Source: Candidatus Freyrarchaeum guaymasense (GTDB taxonomy: Archaea > Asgardarchaeota > Jordarchaeia > Jordarchaeales > Freyrarchaeaceae). From it: a stretch of DNA of 64,000 nt. Position numbers and translations under genes: made by a program. How positions within the stretch are numbered: position 1 is the first letter of the stretch; the number at the start of each line of letters is the position of its first letter. This document shows positions 42,258 to 50,721 of the stretch, in pieces. The notes beneath the pieces are model-generated. The model was not told where the DNA came from and did not search any database. It worked only from the letters and a program-made list of their open reading frames with translations. Where the stretch lies: the NCBI GenBank assembly GCA_030587405.1, contig JAUQZD010000076.1, positions 1 to 64,000 on the forward strand. The letters run 5' to 3'.

Positions 42258-42704
42258 GTGTGGTTGGCTGGTTACGGGGTTAGGTTGACGGCTGAGGAGC
42301 TTAGGTACATTGCCCTTTTCGAAACTTTGACTGGTGCAACGGCGAAGGATTGCGTGATTGACCCTGAGGATGGCAGGTTGATTTTTGTCATTAAGCAGGG
42401 GAATCTTGGGATGGCTATTGGGCGGCGCGGCGCTAACATTAAGAAGGTTCGTAGCGTTTTGGGGAGGAACGTTGAGGTGGTTGAATATGCGGATTCCCCT
42501 GCCGCCTTCATCCAGAATTCTCTTGCACCTGCAAGGGTGAAGTCCGTCCACATCACCGAGAAGAAGGATGGTAAGAAGATTGCTATTGTGAGCGTGGATC
42601 CCAGGGATAAGGGGTTAGCTATAGGTAAGAACGGGCGGACTATTGCGAGGGCGCGGCTGCTTGCCAAGCGCCATTTCGGCATAGAGGATGTTATAGTGAG
42701 TTAG
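42258..42704 (+). CDS. nusA: NusA-like transcription factor
   Basis: 148 residues from GTG 42258; a TTG at 42264 is possible. Two KH domains: KQGNLGMAIGRRGANIKKV and DPRDKGLAIGKNGRTIARA. The archaeal short form lacks the N-terminal and S1 domains of bacterial NusA. Starts directly at the eL30 stop. Confidence 0.93.
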   Translation: MWLAGYGVRLTAEELRYIALFETLTGATAKDCVIDPEDGRLIFVIKQGNLGMAIGRRGANIKKVRSVLGRNVEVVEYADSPAAFIQNSLAPARVKSVHITEKKDGKKIAIVSVDPRDKGLAIGKNGRTIARARLLAKRHFGIEDVIVS

Positions 42705-42809
42705 TTTTGGTTTGGCTGGTGTTTTCCTAGTAAGGCTGCTCTTGCCTGTGGGTTGTGGTTTCGTGTCGTCTTGGCCGGTTTGACTTGTCTGGATGTGCGG
42801 GGGTTCTTC

Positions 42810-43622
42810 GTGGAGAGGTACGTGTCGTTTCTGGTGGATCTTCTTGAGAGAGCGCGGGTTAGGCTGCTGCGTGAGTGGCGTGGTGAACGCGGGGTTGTGG
42901 GGGTTAACGTTAAGGGGGATGAGACGAGGGGGTTTGATTTTAGGGTTGAGGAGTACTTGGTGAGGGAGATTAGGGGAAGGTGGGGGAGGGTGGGTTTCTT
43001 CGCGGAGGAGGAGGGGGAGGTAGAGGGGGAGGCGCCGTTCTTCGTGCTGGATCCTGTTGATGGCTCAACGAACTTCCTGAGGAGGGTCGGGGTTTGCTCC
43101 ATTTCTGTTGCCGTGGCGGAGGAGCCTTACTTGGAGAGCGCGCGTGTGGGGGTGGTTAAGAACGTTCTTTCGGGTGAGACGTACCATGCTGTTAAGGGTG
43201 GGGGGGCGTTCCTCGACGGGGTTCCGATCGCGCCGTCAAACACCGTTTCCCTTGATGGCGCCGTCGTCGGAGTCGACCTAGACTTTCCGGATAAGGAGGA
43301 TTTAAGGAAGGTTCTCCCGTTAATGCTTAGGGCTAGGAAGATTAGGAAGGTTGGAAGTAACGCCTTGGAGATCTCCTACGTCGCCCATGGCGGCTACGAC
43401 GCGTTCGTCGACGTCAGAAACTTGTTGACGTGTGAAAGCTTCCTGGCGGCTAAGGTTATCCTTGAGGAGGCGGGGGGAAAGGTGACGGATGAGAGGGGGG
43501 CCCCCATAAGGGGGGAGATAAGGCTGGAGAAGAAGTGGAACATTATTGCGGCGGCCAACTCCACGCTGCACGGCGAGATACTGGCTGTTCTGCGGGGAGG
43601 CAGGGTTCCCCTCCGGTTTTAG
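42810..43622 (+). CDS. Inositol monophosphatase / FBPase-family phosphatase
   Basis: About 270 residues from GTG 42810, with GGGGG seven bases upstream; an open extension to 42753 has no ribosome site. IMPase motifs: FFAEEEGEVEGEAPFFVLDP, DPVDGSTNF (metal site) and the C-terminal DAFVDVRN and WNIIAAANS. Archaeal members hydrolyse inositol phosphate or fructose-1,6-bisphosphate. It lies between nusA and uS12, where archaea normally have no such gene. Confidence 0.9.
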   Translation: MERYVSFLVDLLERARVRLLREWRGERGVVGVNVKGDETRGFDFRVEEYLVREIRGRWGRVGFFAEEEGEVEGEAPFFVLDPVDGSTNFLRRVGVCSISVAVAEEPYLESARVGVVKNVLSGETYHAVKGGGAFLDGVPIAPSNTVSLDGAVVGVDLDFPDKEDLRKVLPLMLRARKIRKVGSNALEISYVAHGGYDAFVDVRNLLTCESFLAAKVILEEAGGKVTDERGAPIRGEIRLEKKWNIIAAANSTLHGEILAVLRGGRVPLRF

Positions 43623-44395
43623 GTTTCCTCCGCCTGCTCCCCGGGCTCCGGGAGCCTCACCAGGATTTCCAGTTTGCAGTCTTCGGGTATTTCCACAGTC
43701 TGCCTCCATTTTTCCCCTATCGAGACCATGAAGAATATCCCAACGATCTTTGACCCTGCCTTCTCCGCCATTTTAAACAGTGCCTTTTGAGTTTCACCTG
43801 TCCGGATTATGTCGTCAACTATCAGCACGTTGTCCTTGGGGGAGAGGGCGTTCTTAGGGACATAGAGGGTCATTATCATCCCTGAAAAGGAGGGGATGTA
43901 CGTTTCCTCGATGAACTTGTCTATGCCCACTTCGCGCTCCCTTTTCGCGTAGACGAGCCTTGCGTCGAGCACGTTGGCCACGTGGGCTGCGATGGGTATG
44001 CCGTCGACGGCGGCCGTGAAGACGGCGGTTACCTCCTCATTGGAGAACTTGCCTGCGACAACCTTGGCGATCAGCCTTAGGAGAAGCGTGTCGCTTAGGA
44101 GCGCGGTGTTGTCAAAGTAGCCCCGCTCGTCGAACCTTATCCTCCTCACTATCTCCTCCTCTAGGCTGAACTTCTCATTGAAGAGCTTAAACAGCTCCTC
44201 CGCCCTGTTCCTGCTTGGGAGCACGTGGCCTTTAACGTAGCGGTTAAGGACTGTTATGGGTAAACCCGTAAGGTCGTGGAGCTCCTCGTACGTGTACCTT
44301 TCCTTTAGGAGCTTAAGGAGCTCGACTGCCTCCATACGTCTTTGAAGATCCAGCACGTGCGTCTCCTTAATCAAAGACCTCACCTTTCCCTCCAC
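43619..44395 (-). CDS. PRTase-domain transcription regulator (PyrE-like with HTH)
   Basis: 258 residues. Residues ~1-70 are a helix-turn-helix (YTYEELHDLTGLPITVLNRY). The C-terminal phosphoribosyltransferase fold has the PRPP-binding loop VLIVDDIIRTGETQKAL near residue 195. Archaeal proteins of this build act as effector-sensing regulators (GfcR-like or purine operon regulators) rather than enzymes. Its stop overlaps the IMPase end by four bases. Confidence 0.82.
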   Translation of the reverse strand: MEGKVRSLIKETHVLDLQRRMEAVELLKLLKERYTYEELHDLTGLPITVLNRYVKGHVLPSRNRAEELFKLFNEKFSLEEEIVRRIRFDERGYFDNTALLSDTLLLRLIAKVVAGKFSNEEVTAVFTAAVDGIPIAAHVANVLDARLVYAKREREVGIDKFIEETYIPSFSGMIMTLYVPKNALSPKDNVLIVDDIIRTGETQKALFKMAEKAGSKIVGIFFMVSIGEKWRQTVEIPEDCKLEILVRLPEPGEQAEET

Positions 44396-44526
44396 GGTTC
44401 AGGTTTAATATGTTACTAAGCATTTTTTACTTTTGCCTTAAACGTAACAAAGTAGGCGCAGGTTCGAGGGGCCGTATGCCACGTAAACGTTAAAGCTGAA
44501 CCCCCTGGAAACGGGCAGGTTGAAGC

Positions 44527-45042
44527 TCACAGGTTCTCGCCCAAGTACTGGCCTCTGTACCCCTCCGTCTCCTCCCCGATCCTGATGAAGGTCAACTGCA
44601 CTATCCTCGCCCCCTGCTCCACGGTGAAACCGTACGGGTTGCCGACGACCATTAACGCCTCGCTCCTCCCATAGTATCCCGCGTCGAAGACGGCGCATGC
44701 AACCATCACACCGCACCGCAGCAGGGACGATCTGGGCGCTCCAAACGCGACCATGTCCCTAGGTAAACTGATGACCTCGTTGAAGACCACCTTGTAGGCT
44801 CCCGGATCCAAGAAGTAGACTCCATCCCTCGCCTCCACCCTACGCACCTCCGAAATCTTCCTGTTCACGTTTGAGAAGTCAACCCGCCCAGCACCCGTAA
44901 ACATGTAAATGTCTTTGAGGGAAAGGTCAAACCCGTTAGGCGTAACCTGAACGTCCAAGTCTATGGCTCCCCTGATCAGCTCCCCTCTAAGGATCAACTC
45001 TCTTATCTCGCGCCCGCTAAGCACGCTTCCCCCACGCGGCAT
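44527..45042 (-). CDS. dcd: dCTP deaminase / dUTPase family protein
   Basis: 171 residues from ATG 45042, with GGAGGTG just upstream; an extension to 45102 is rejected. The trimeric dCTP deaminase/dUTPase fold is visible in FDLSLKDIYMF, FGAPRSSLLRCGVMVACAVF, DAGYYGRSEALMVV and EQGARIVQLTFIRI. Whether it deaminates dCTP, cleaves dUTP or both is unclear. Confidence 0.88.
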   Translation of the reverse strand: MPRGGSVLSGREIRELILRGELIRGAIDLDVQVTPNGFDLSLKDIYMFTGAGRVDFSNVNRKISEVRRVEARDGVYFLDPGAYKVVFNEVISLPRDMVAFGAPRSSLLRCGVMVACAVFDAGYYGRSEALMVVGNPYGFTVEQGARIVQLTFIRIGEETEGYRGQYLGENL

Positions 45043-45232
45043 GTGCACCTCCACCCTTACCCGATGGCCACCGCTAACGGCTGCCTGACGGTGGGAGACC
45101 AACGAAAAAGTGCGTTAGTGTTTCCCACATCTACTTCTCTCTATTATTACTTTCCAGTTATTACTTTCCAGCTGAACATGCAGGTTCAACCATCCCAGAG
45201 AGGAAATGGTTTATGTGGCGGGTCTGGAGGGA

Positions 45233-45250
45233 TTCCCCCGGGTAACCCGT
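45233..45250 (-). other. tRNA-Arg T-loop intron at 59/60 (18 nt)
   Basis: An inner CGGG/CCCG hairpin with loop TTA, then GGGG that can pair TTC of the T-loop, and bulge AA|T. Removal restores the T-loop TTCAAAT. Only 18 nt long. Confidence 0.82.
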
Positions 45251-45272
45251 TTTGAACCCTCGCCCTCCGGCT

Positions 45273-45301
45273 TTCCCCAAGGAAAAACCTAAGCTTTCCT
45301 T
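45273..45301 (-). other. tRNA-Arg anticodon-loop intron at 37/38 (29 nt)
   Basis: Central helix CTTC (32-35) with GGGG of the intron, bulge 2 AA|A, inner stem AGGAAA/TTTCCT. Position 37/38 is the canonical archaeal site. Confidence 0.88.
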
Positions 45302-45317
45302 CCGAAGGCCGGCGCCC

Positions 45318-45336
45318 GTAAGCGCGCCTAGACGCT
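45318..45336 (-). other. tRNA-Arg D-loop intron (19 nt)
   Basis: Lies between A21 and G22 of the tRNA. An inner GCG/CGC stem is visible, but the central helix has only three pairs (two G-U) with one mismatch, a relaxed motif. Its edges could shift by a base or two. Confidence 0.7.
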
Positions 45337-45465
45337 TTTCCCGGCTAGGCCACAGACCCGCCCACCTTAAAGTGGTAAGGGAGTCGTAATAAACTTTTTC
45401 GGCTACCAAGGGGGGAAGGTGGAGAAGCCAGGCGACCCTAGCGACGTTTAAATGTACGGCGGTGT

Positions 45466-46188
45466 TTAAATGTACATTCCCTCGCCCCTCTGTTCTCCCT
45501 CCCTCTCTTCCTGCTGCCTTATTATTTTCTCTATTTCCTCCTCTATCTCTTTCGCGTCCTGAATTAGGCTTTCGGTTTCAACGGGAAGGCCATAATTGCT
45601 CCTTAAAATGTCCACGGCGACGGCTGCAGCCCTCGGGTCAGGCCGCCCCCTCTCAGCGAAGGGCAAGATCGCTATCGCTGGAAAGTCGTTTAGCTCAAAG
45701 TACGCCAGCATTAAAGCTAAGGGGCCGAAGACGCTTAGTCCCTCCTCCAGGAACGCAGCGTTAAGCTTTAAGGCTTCCCTGTAGCCAGCCCTAGTGGCCA
45801 CAACCCTGAACTTTTCATCCCCTCGTTTAAACCTGCTATCAAGCCCACCGATCATCACCGCCCTGCCAACTCCCTCCCTTAAAGCCCACTCCACGATGGC
45901 CTCCGCAAACTCCCTCTGCTCAACCCTATAGGGCAACACCCTAGGGAAGACCACCACGAACCTTTCATACTTGAAGATCTCAAAGGGAAGCGTGAGCCCT
46001 CCATCCTCAAACCATACAAATGGAGGCATAAGGTCCGTCTCGATGAAGCCAACCCTTTCAAAGTCAAGGTTCTTCACTATGTGCCTGATGGCGATGTAGC
46101 CTGTCTCCCCGATCACACTGTGAAAACCGGTTATGAGCACGCAGCCCCTGAAGTCCTCCTGCTTTTTAAAGCGAAACTTCACACCCAT
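45466..46188 (-). CDS. PAC2-family (proteasome assembly chaperone-like) protein
   Basis: 240 residues: CVLITGFHSVIGETGYIAIR, a middle part with RAVMIGGLDSRF, and LALMLAYFELNDFPAIAILP place it in the archaeal PAC2 family, related to proteasome assembly chaperones. The last ~30 residues are an acidic helix (EEIEEEIEKIIRQQEEREGE). No proteasome gene is nearby. Confidence 0.87.
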   Translation of the reverse strand: MGVKFRFKKQEDFRGCVLITGFHSVIGETGYIAIRHIVKNLDFERVGFIETDLMPPFVWFEDGGLTLPFEIFKYERFVVVFPRVLPYRVEQREFAEAIVEWALREGVGRAVMIGGLDSRFKRGDEKFRVVATRAGYREALKLNAAFLEEGLSVFGPLALMLAYFELNDFPAIAILPFAERGRPDPRAAAVAVDILRSNYGLPVETESLIQDAKEIEEEIEKIIRQQEEREGEQRGEGMYI

Positions 46189-46611
46189 CTTGGATCAGCC
46201 TTCCATCAAGAAAATGGGCTCCAACCCTTTTAAGCAGTCCCCCTTCACAGTTAGACAGGGGCAACACCACACGCTAACCCTATCTGCTTCTCCTCAAAAT
46301 TAAAGGTTTCCCCCGAAAAACCGGTTTTAAAACCTCCTTGAAACCCTCCACTCAAATCCGGCTTAGCACTTACATCTACCTTCGAACGCAGCCTTAATTA
46401 CCCTCCGTTCTCCCCCGCTTCCTAACCTGCAAGCGAAAAGTTTAAGCCGGAGGGCCCCGCTTAAAAGACCGGGAACCAGCAGTCTCCCCAGCATCAACCC
46501 TCCCAGTTGAACCACCCCCTAGCGAGAATCACCGAAAACAGCCTTAAAAAAGGTAATATTTAAATACTTACTTTTAATGTCTCATCCTAAAAGCCATAGA
46601 GATGGTGAAAC
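46189..46611. other. Gene-free region between PAC2 and uS12
   Basis: Holds a minus-strand TTAAAAGG block near 46225 for PAC2 and a plus-strand AATATTTAAATAC near 46555-46567 for uS12. A further AAAAGTTTAAGCC block at ~46436-46448 has no gene within reach before uS12, so a short unseen transcript is possible. No tRNA could be folded here. Confidence 0.4.
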
Positions 46612-47052
46612 ATGGGGAAAAAGGCGCCCAGAGGAGAATACGCGGCGCGTCCGCTTGCAAAAAAGCGGAAAAAGTTCAGGTGGAGCGACATATACTATAA
46701 GAGAAGGATGCTAAGACTTAAGGTTAAAGTCGACCCTCTTGAAGGCGCCCCTCAAGCTCGCGGAATCGTTATAGAAAAGGTCGGCATTGAGGCCAGGCAA
46801 CCGAACTCTGCCATAAGGAAGGCGGTTAGGGTTCAACTTGCGAAGAATGGTAAGCAGATAACGGCTTTTCTCCCTGGCGATGGCGCGTTAAACTTCGTCG
46901 ATGAACACGACGAGGTGATAGTTGAGGGTATAGGTGGAGCTAAGGGGCGTTCTATGGGTGACATTCCAGGAGTGAGATGGAAGGTAATTAAGGTTAACGG
47001 CGTATCGCTTGAAGCTCTCTTGATGGGTAAGAAGGAGAAGCCTATTAGGTGA
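46612..47052 (+). CDS. rps12: Ribosomal protein uS12
   Basis: 146 residues. Decoding-centre loops are intact: [18 protein letters not shown] and [34 protein letters not shown]. The archaeal N-terminus is [18 protein letters not shown]. Overlaps the open frame of uS7. Confidence 0.96.
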   Translation: MGKKAPRGEYAARPLAKKRKKFRWSDIYYKRRMLRLKVKVDPLEGAPQARGIVIEKVGIEARQPNSAIRKAVRVQLAKNGKQITAFLPGDGALNFVDEHDEVIVEGIGGAKGRSMGDIPGVRWKVIKVNGVSLEALLMGKKEKPIR

Positions 47053-47063
47053 GAGGGGGTACC

Positions 47064-47738
47064 GTGAGTAAGAGGCAGGCAAGCGGAGAAGAAGGAAGGC
47101 GGCAGAAAGGTGGAAGCAAAGGGAAAGTGGAGGAGGGCGGAGAGGGAAGGCGGGAAGAGGGGGAAGTTCTTCAGCCTCAAATTAAGATCTTTGGTTTATG
47201 GGATACTTCTAACATTGAGGCCCGTGATCCGGGGATTAGGCAGTACATAAACCTTAAGCCGATCCTTGTTCCCCACACGGGGGGGCGGCATGAGCATAGG
47301 CGCTTCATGAAGGCTAGGGTTCCGCTTGTTGAGCGCCTTGCGAATAAGCTTATGAGGCCGGGTGAGAATACGGGGAAGAAGGTGAAAGCGTTGAACATAG
47401 TGAAGAACGCGTTTAGGCTCGTAGAGCTTAAAACAGGGGAGAATCCCATTCAAGTATTAGTGCGTGCTATAGAGAACACTGCTCCTAGAGAGGAGACTAC
47501 TAGGATTAGTTACGGCGGCGCAATATACTTTACCGCGTGTGATGTGGCGCCTATGAGGCGCGTGGACCTTGCACTGAGATTCCTAACGGAGGGTGCTAGG
47601 AAGAAAAGTTTTGGTAATAGGAAAACAATCGACGAGTGCTTGGCTGAGGAGATAATGTTGGCTGCAAGTAATGATCTTAGAAGCTACGCGGTGAAGCAGA
47701 GGGACCAGATAGAGCGTATCGCCCTTTCAGCCCGTTGA
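47064..47738 (+). CDS. rps7: Ribosomal protein uS7
   Basis: 224 residues from GTG 47064, preceded by GAGGGGGT; a GTG at 47049 is the alternative. The first ~40 residues are a Lys/Arg/Gly/Glu-rich extension, then the uS7 core: [40 protein letters not shown] and the head/beta-wing region ending [18 protein letters not shown]. Nucleates assembly of the small-subunit head. Confidence 0.95.
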   Translation: MSKRQASGEEGRRQKGGSKGKVEEGGEGRREEGEVLQPQIKIFGLWDTSNIEARDPGIRQYINLKPILVPHTGGRHEHRRFMKARVPLVERLANKLMRPGENTGKKVKALNIVKNAFRLVELKTGENPIQVLVRAIENTAPREETTRISYGGAIYFTACDVAPMRRVDLALRFLTEGARKKSFGNRKTIDECLAEEIMLAASNDLRSYAVKQRDQIERIALSAR

Positions 47739-47803
47739 GTCCGCCGCAAACTTTCCTTTCCCCTTCTGTTCTCACCTTATTAAGCTGCCAAAGATGATTA
47801 AAA

Positions 47804-49417
47804 ATGAAGTATGTTGTTGATACTAGCGTTCTGGTAGGGTCAGGGATAACTAAAGAGGTGGAGTCGGGGAGGCTAGGTGACAACGTCGAAATAATCATTC
47901 CCAACGTTGTACTGGCCGAAATAGAGTACCAAGCTAACATGGCTAAAACCACGGGTTTCCACGGGCTCGAGGAGCTGAGGAAACTTAGGGCGCTTGAAAG
48001 GGAAGGGAGGATCACGCTTAGAATTACCGGCGAACGGCCTAACCTTCAGCAGATACGGCTTGCCCCCGGAGGCGAGCTAGACAATTTAATCAGGAGGGAG
48101 GCGGAGAGGCACGGGGCAACCCTTATCACAAGCGATCAGATCCAGGCGGCAATGGGGGAAGCGGAAGGTATAAGCGTGATCCTGCTGAGGGAAGCTGAGA
48201 GGCCTAAGCGGAGGATACAAGACTACTTCTTGGAGGATTCTCTTTCGGTCCATCTAAAAGAGGATGTCCCTCCCATGACGAAGAGGGGGAGGCCGGGAAG
48301 TTGGAGGCTGGAAAGGCTTTCGGACACGCCTGTCACCAGGAAGGAGCTCGAAGAGCTCGCTTCACAGATAGTTGAAGAGGCCAGAACGTCCCCTGGATGC
48401 TTCATAGAAATAGATGAGGAGGGAGCTGCCGTCATCCAGTTAAGGGAGTACCGTATAGCGATAACTAGGCCTCCGTTCTCGGAGAGGATGGAAATAACTG
48501 CTGTCCGTCCCCTCCTTAAAGTGACGCTGGAGGATTACGCCCTCTCAGATAAGCTTAAGGAGCGGCTACGGGAGGAGGCCGAGGGAATCCTGATCGCTGG
48601 AAAGCCCGGAGCCGGAAAGTCGACTTTCGCGAGCGCGCTGGCGGAGTTCTACCAAAGGCAGGGTAAAATCGTCAAGACACTAGAGAAACCCAGAGACCTG
48701 CAGGTTGGACCGGAAATAACACAATATACCGCTTTGAAGGGTGACATGGAGCGGACAGCAGACGTTCTCTTACTGGTAAGGCCCGACTACTGCGTTTACG
48801 ATGAGCTCAGGAAGACCAGGGACTTCCAGGTCTTCGCGGATCTAAGGTTTGCAGGTGTAGGCCTCATAGGGGTTGTCCACGCGTCGAAGCCGATAGACGC
48901 CATTCAACGTTTTATAGGTCGAGTTGACCTCGGCTTGATATGCAGGGTGATCGACACTGTCATCTTTATAGAAGACGGGGAAGTATCCCAGGTTCTCTCC
49001 TTACATATGACGGTTAAGGTGCCTACCGGGATGACCGAGGCAGACTTGGCGAGACCCGTAATAGAGATAAGGGATTTCGAGACCGGTGAGCTACAATACG
49101 AAATCTACACGTTTGGCGAGCAAACAGTCGTAGTTCCAATCTCACCAAGAACCTTCAGGAAGGCTAGGAAGCGATCTCGAAGGAGAAAGGCGAGCTTTGA
49201 AGTTCCCGTAGATGTTGAAGTAAGGAAAAAACACGTAGTTCTCCTCTTACCCGACGATTTCTCAGGGAAAACGGTGGACATTTACGCCGATGATGATTAT
49301 CTTTTCACGTTGAAGGCGGACGGCTCGGGTAAAATCAAGCTGAGAAAGAACACAAGCTACGGCGAGTTAATTAGCAAGGTGCTGGGTGAGGGACGGAGAA
49401 TCCACGCTAAAACGTAA
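47804..49417 (+). CDS. PIN-domain ATPase (PINA/PilT-like) with KH domain
   Basis: 537 residues. An N-terminal PIN domain (YVVDTSVLVGSGITKE, LITSDQIQAAMGE) is followed by a PilT/VirB11-type ATPase with Walker A IAGKPGAGKSTFAS near residue 265 and RPDYCVYDELRKTRDF (Walker B/Asp box), then a basic linker and a C-terminal KH-like domain. In Sulfolobus a homologue (PINA) forms hexamers with Holliday-junction branch-migration activity. It follows uS7 and looks monocistronic. Confidence 0.88.
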   Translation: MKYVVDTSVLVGSGITKEVESGRLGDNVEIIIPNVVLAEIEYQANMAKTTGFHGLEELRKLRALEREGRITLRITGERPNLQQIRLAPGGELDNLIRREAERHGATLITSDQIQAAMGEAEGISVILLREAERPKRRIQDYFLEDSLSVHLKEDVPPMTKRGRPGSWRLERLSDTPVTRKELEELASQIVEEARTSPGCFIEIDEEGAAVIQLREYRIAITRPPFSERMEITAVRPLLKVTLEDYALSDKLKERLREEAEGILIAGKPGAGKSTFASALAEFYQRQGKIVKTLEKPRDLQVGPEITQYTALKGDMERTADVLLLVRPDYCVYDELRKTRDFQVFADLRFAGVGLIGVVHASKPIDAIQRFIGRVDLGLICRVIDTVIFIEDGEVSQVLSLHMTVKVPTGMTEADLARPVIEIRDFETGELQYEIYTFGEQTVVVPISPRTFRKARKRSRRRKASFEVPVDVEVRKKHVVLLLPDDFSGKTVDIYADDDYLFTLKADGSGKIKLRKNTSYGELISKVLGEGRRIHAKT

Positions 49418-49520
49418 CCCTTAATAACCCCTTAAAAATAGCCCCTCCAATAGCCCCTCCGCTTATCATGCCACTCCCCCTCCTCAATTGTTTAGGAGCA
49501 GTCTCCTTTTCGGAATATTT

Positions 49521-49530
49521 TTATAGCTTC
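49521..49530 (+). promoter_or_regulatory. TATA element before the solute-binding protein gene
   Basis: ATATTTTTAT at 49518-49530 precedes the ABC transporter operon; predicted transcription start is near 49552. Confidence 0.5.
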
Positions 49531-49572
49531 TTTCGTTCTGGGTCTGTGAGGGAGGCTGGTGGTTGCGTAGGG

Positions 49573-50721
49573 ATGGCTAGGCGGAGAAGGTATGGTTTAG
49601 GCGTTTTATTGCTGGTTTTCATAATTGGCGTGCTGGTTGGCGCCCTAGCCATTTACGCGTCTGTTCAATACAGGCTGATTAGCGTTGGAGGGACGGTGAG
49701 CTCTGTCGAGTTAACGTTTGTTTATAGCAGCGAAAAACAAGGGTGGATTGAGGAGGCTGAAAGCGGGTTTGAAAAATGGTTTGAATCAACGTTTTTTATC
49801 GATGTGAAGTGCAACTTCATCCCGATGGGAAGCAAGGAAAGTGTAATGCAGATTGTTAACGAGGAACTGCACCCTGTAGCGTGGAGCCCGGCATCATCCA
49901 TATGGGTGCCTCTCCTAAATGAGAAGTGGAAAAGCTCTCATGGCAGCTTTCTAGTTGGCGAGGGCGACGTTAAGCCGCTAGTTATTTCTCCAGTAGTTTT
50001 AGCAACGTGGAATAACAGCTTCTACCAGCAGCACCCCTTCAAAGGAATCAGAGATCTAAGGGAGATCGCCTTAACCGATCCCGACGGCGGGGCCGGAGAC
50101 TTAAAGTACGGACACACCAATCCTCACCTGTCAAATAGCGGAGCATGCATAGTTCTCCTCGAGTTCGCGGTAGCAGCCGGCAAGGACCCCGACAAGCTAA
50201 CTCTTTTTGACGTGGCAAACCCTCAAGTGCAAGCATGGGTGAAACCCCTAGAGGATGAAGCCGTCCAGTACGGCAAGAGTACAGGCTTTTTCGGCGACTG
50301 GGCCGTGGAAGGGGGGCCAAAGGCGATATCAGTCTTCGCCGTCTACGAAAACGTCGTTATCGAAAAGTCTAAGGAGGCAAAGCAGGTCTGGGGCGACTCG
50401 TTAATAGCCGTCTACCCGGAGGAAGGCGTGATCTTATCGGATCACCCCTTCTGCATCCTTAACGCGCCATGGGTTACACCCCTCCAAAGGTTTGCAGCCG
50501 AGAAACTTTACGAGTACTTGATGAGACCTGAAGTCCAGAATGAAGCCCAGAAATACGGTTTTAGACCCGCAAACCCCTCAGTCCCCCTTGACACGAATAT
50601 ATTTAACCCCGAAAACGGGGTCAACGCCACGCTGCCCCGAGTACTGCCTCCACCCCCAGGATACGTACTGGAGGCCGTGGTATCTGCCTGGGATGCCGTG
50701 AGAAATCAGGGGGTTAAATAG
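49573..50721 (+). CDS. ABC transporter solute-binding protein
   Basis: About 382 residues from ATG 49573 (MARRRRYGLGVLLLVFIIGV), a basic N-terminus with one membrane anchor and no lipobox cysteine. The body is a type 2 periplasmic-binding fold: LTFVYSSEKQGWIEEAESGF, VAWSPASSIWVPLLNE, GDLKYGHTNPHLSNSGACIV and FRPANPSVPLDTNIF. Together with two CysT/ModB-like permeases it suggests uptake of an oxyanion (sulfate, molybdate or tungstate type), but the ligand is not determined. Stop directly adjoins the next gene. Confidence 0.8.
   Translation: MARRRRYGLGVLLLVFIIGVLVGALAIYASVQYRLISVGGTVSSVELTFVYSSEKQGWIEEAESGFEKWFESTFFIDVKCNFIPMGSKESVMQIVNEELHPVAWSPASSIWVPLLNEKWKSSHGSFLVGEGDVKPLVISPVVLATWNNSFYQQHPFKGIRDLREIALTDPDGGAGDLKYGHTNPHLSNSGACIVLLEFAVAAGKDPDKLTLFDVANPQVQAWVKPLEDEAVQYGKSTGFFGDWAVEGGPKAISVFAVYENVVIEKSKEAKQVWGDSLIAVYPEEGVILSDHPFCILNAPWVTPLQRFAAEKLYEYLMRPEVQNEAQKYGFRPANPSVPLDTNIFNPENGVNATLPRVLPPPPGYVLEAVVSAWDAVRNQGVK

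Larger units (their letters stand above)
45216..45359 (-). tRNA. tRNA-Arg(UCG) with three introns
   Basis: Reading the minus strand from 45359: acceptor GGGTCTG, TG, D-stem GCCT, D-loop AGCCGGGAAA, [intron], GGGC, G26, anticodon stem CCGGC, loop CTTCGG with anticodon TCG, [intron], A38, GCCGG, variable AGGGC, T-arm GAGGG TTCAAA, [intron], T CCCTC, acceptor CAGACCC, G73 and encoded CCA at 45218-45216. All four stems pair fully apart from one G-U in the D-stem, and C48 pairs G15. The primary transcript is 144 nt and the mature tRNA 78 nt. A minus-strand AAAGTTTATTA (~45383-45393) is placed as a TATA box. Confidence 0.93.
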
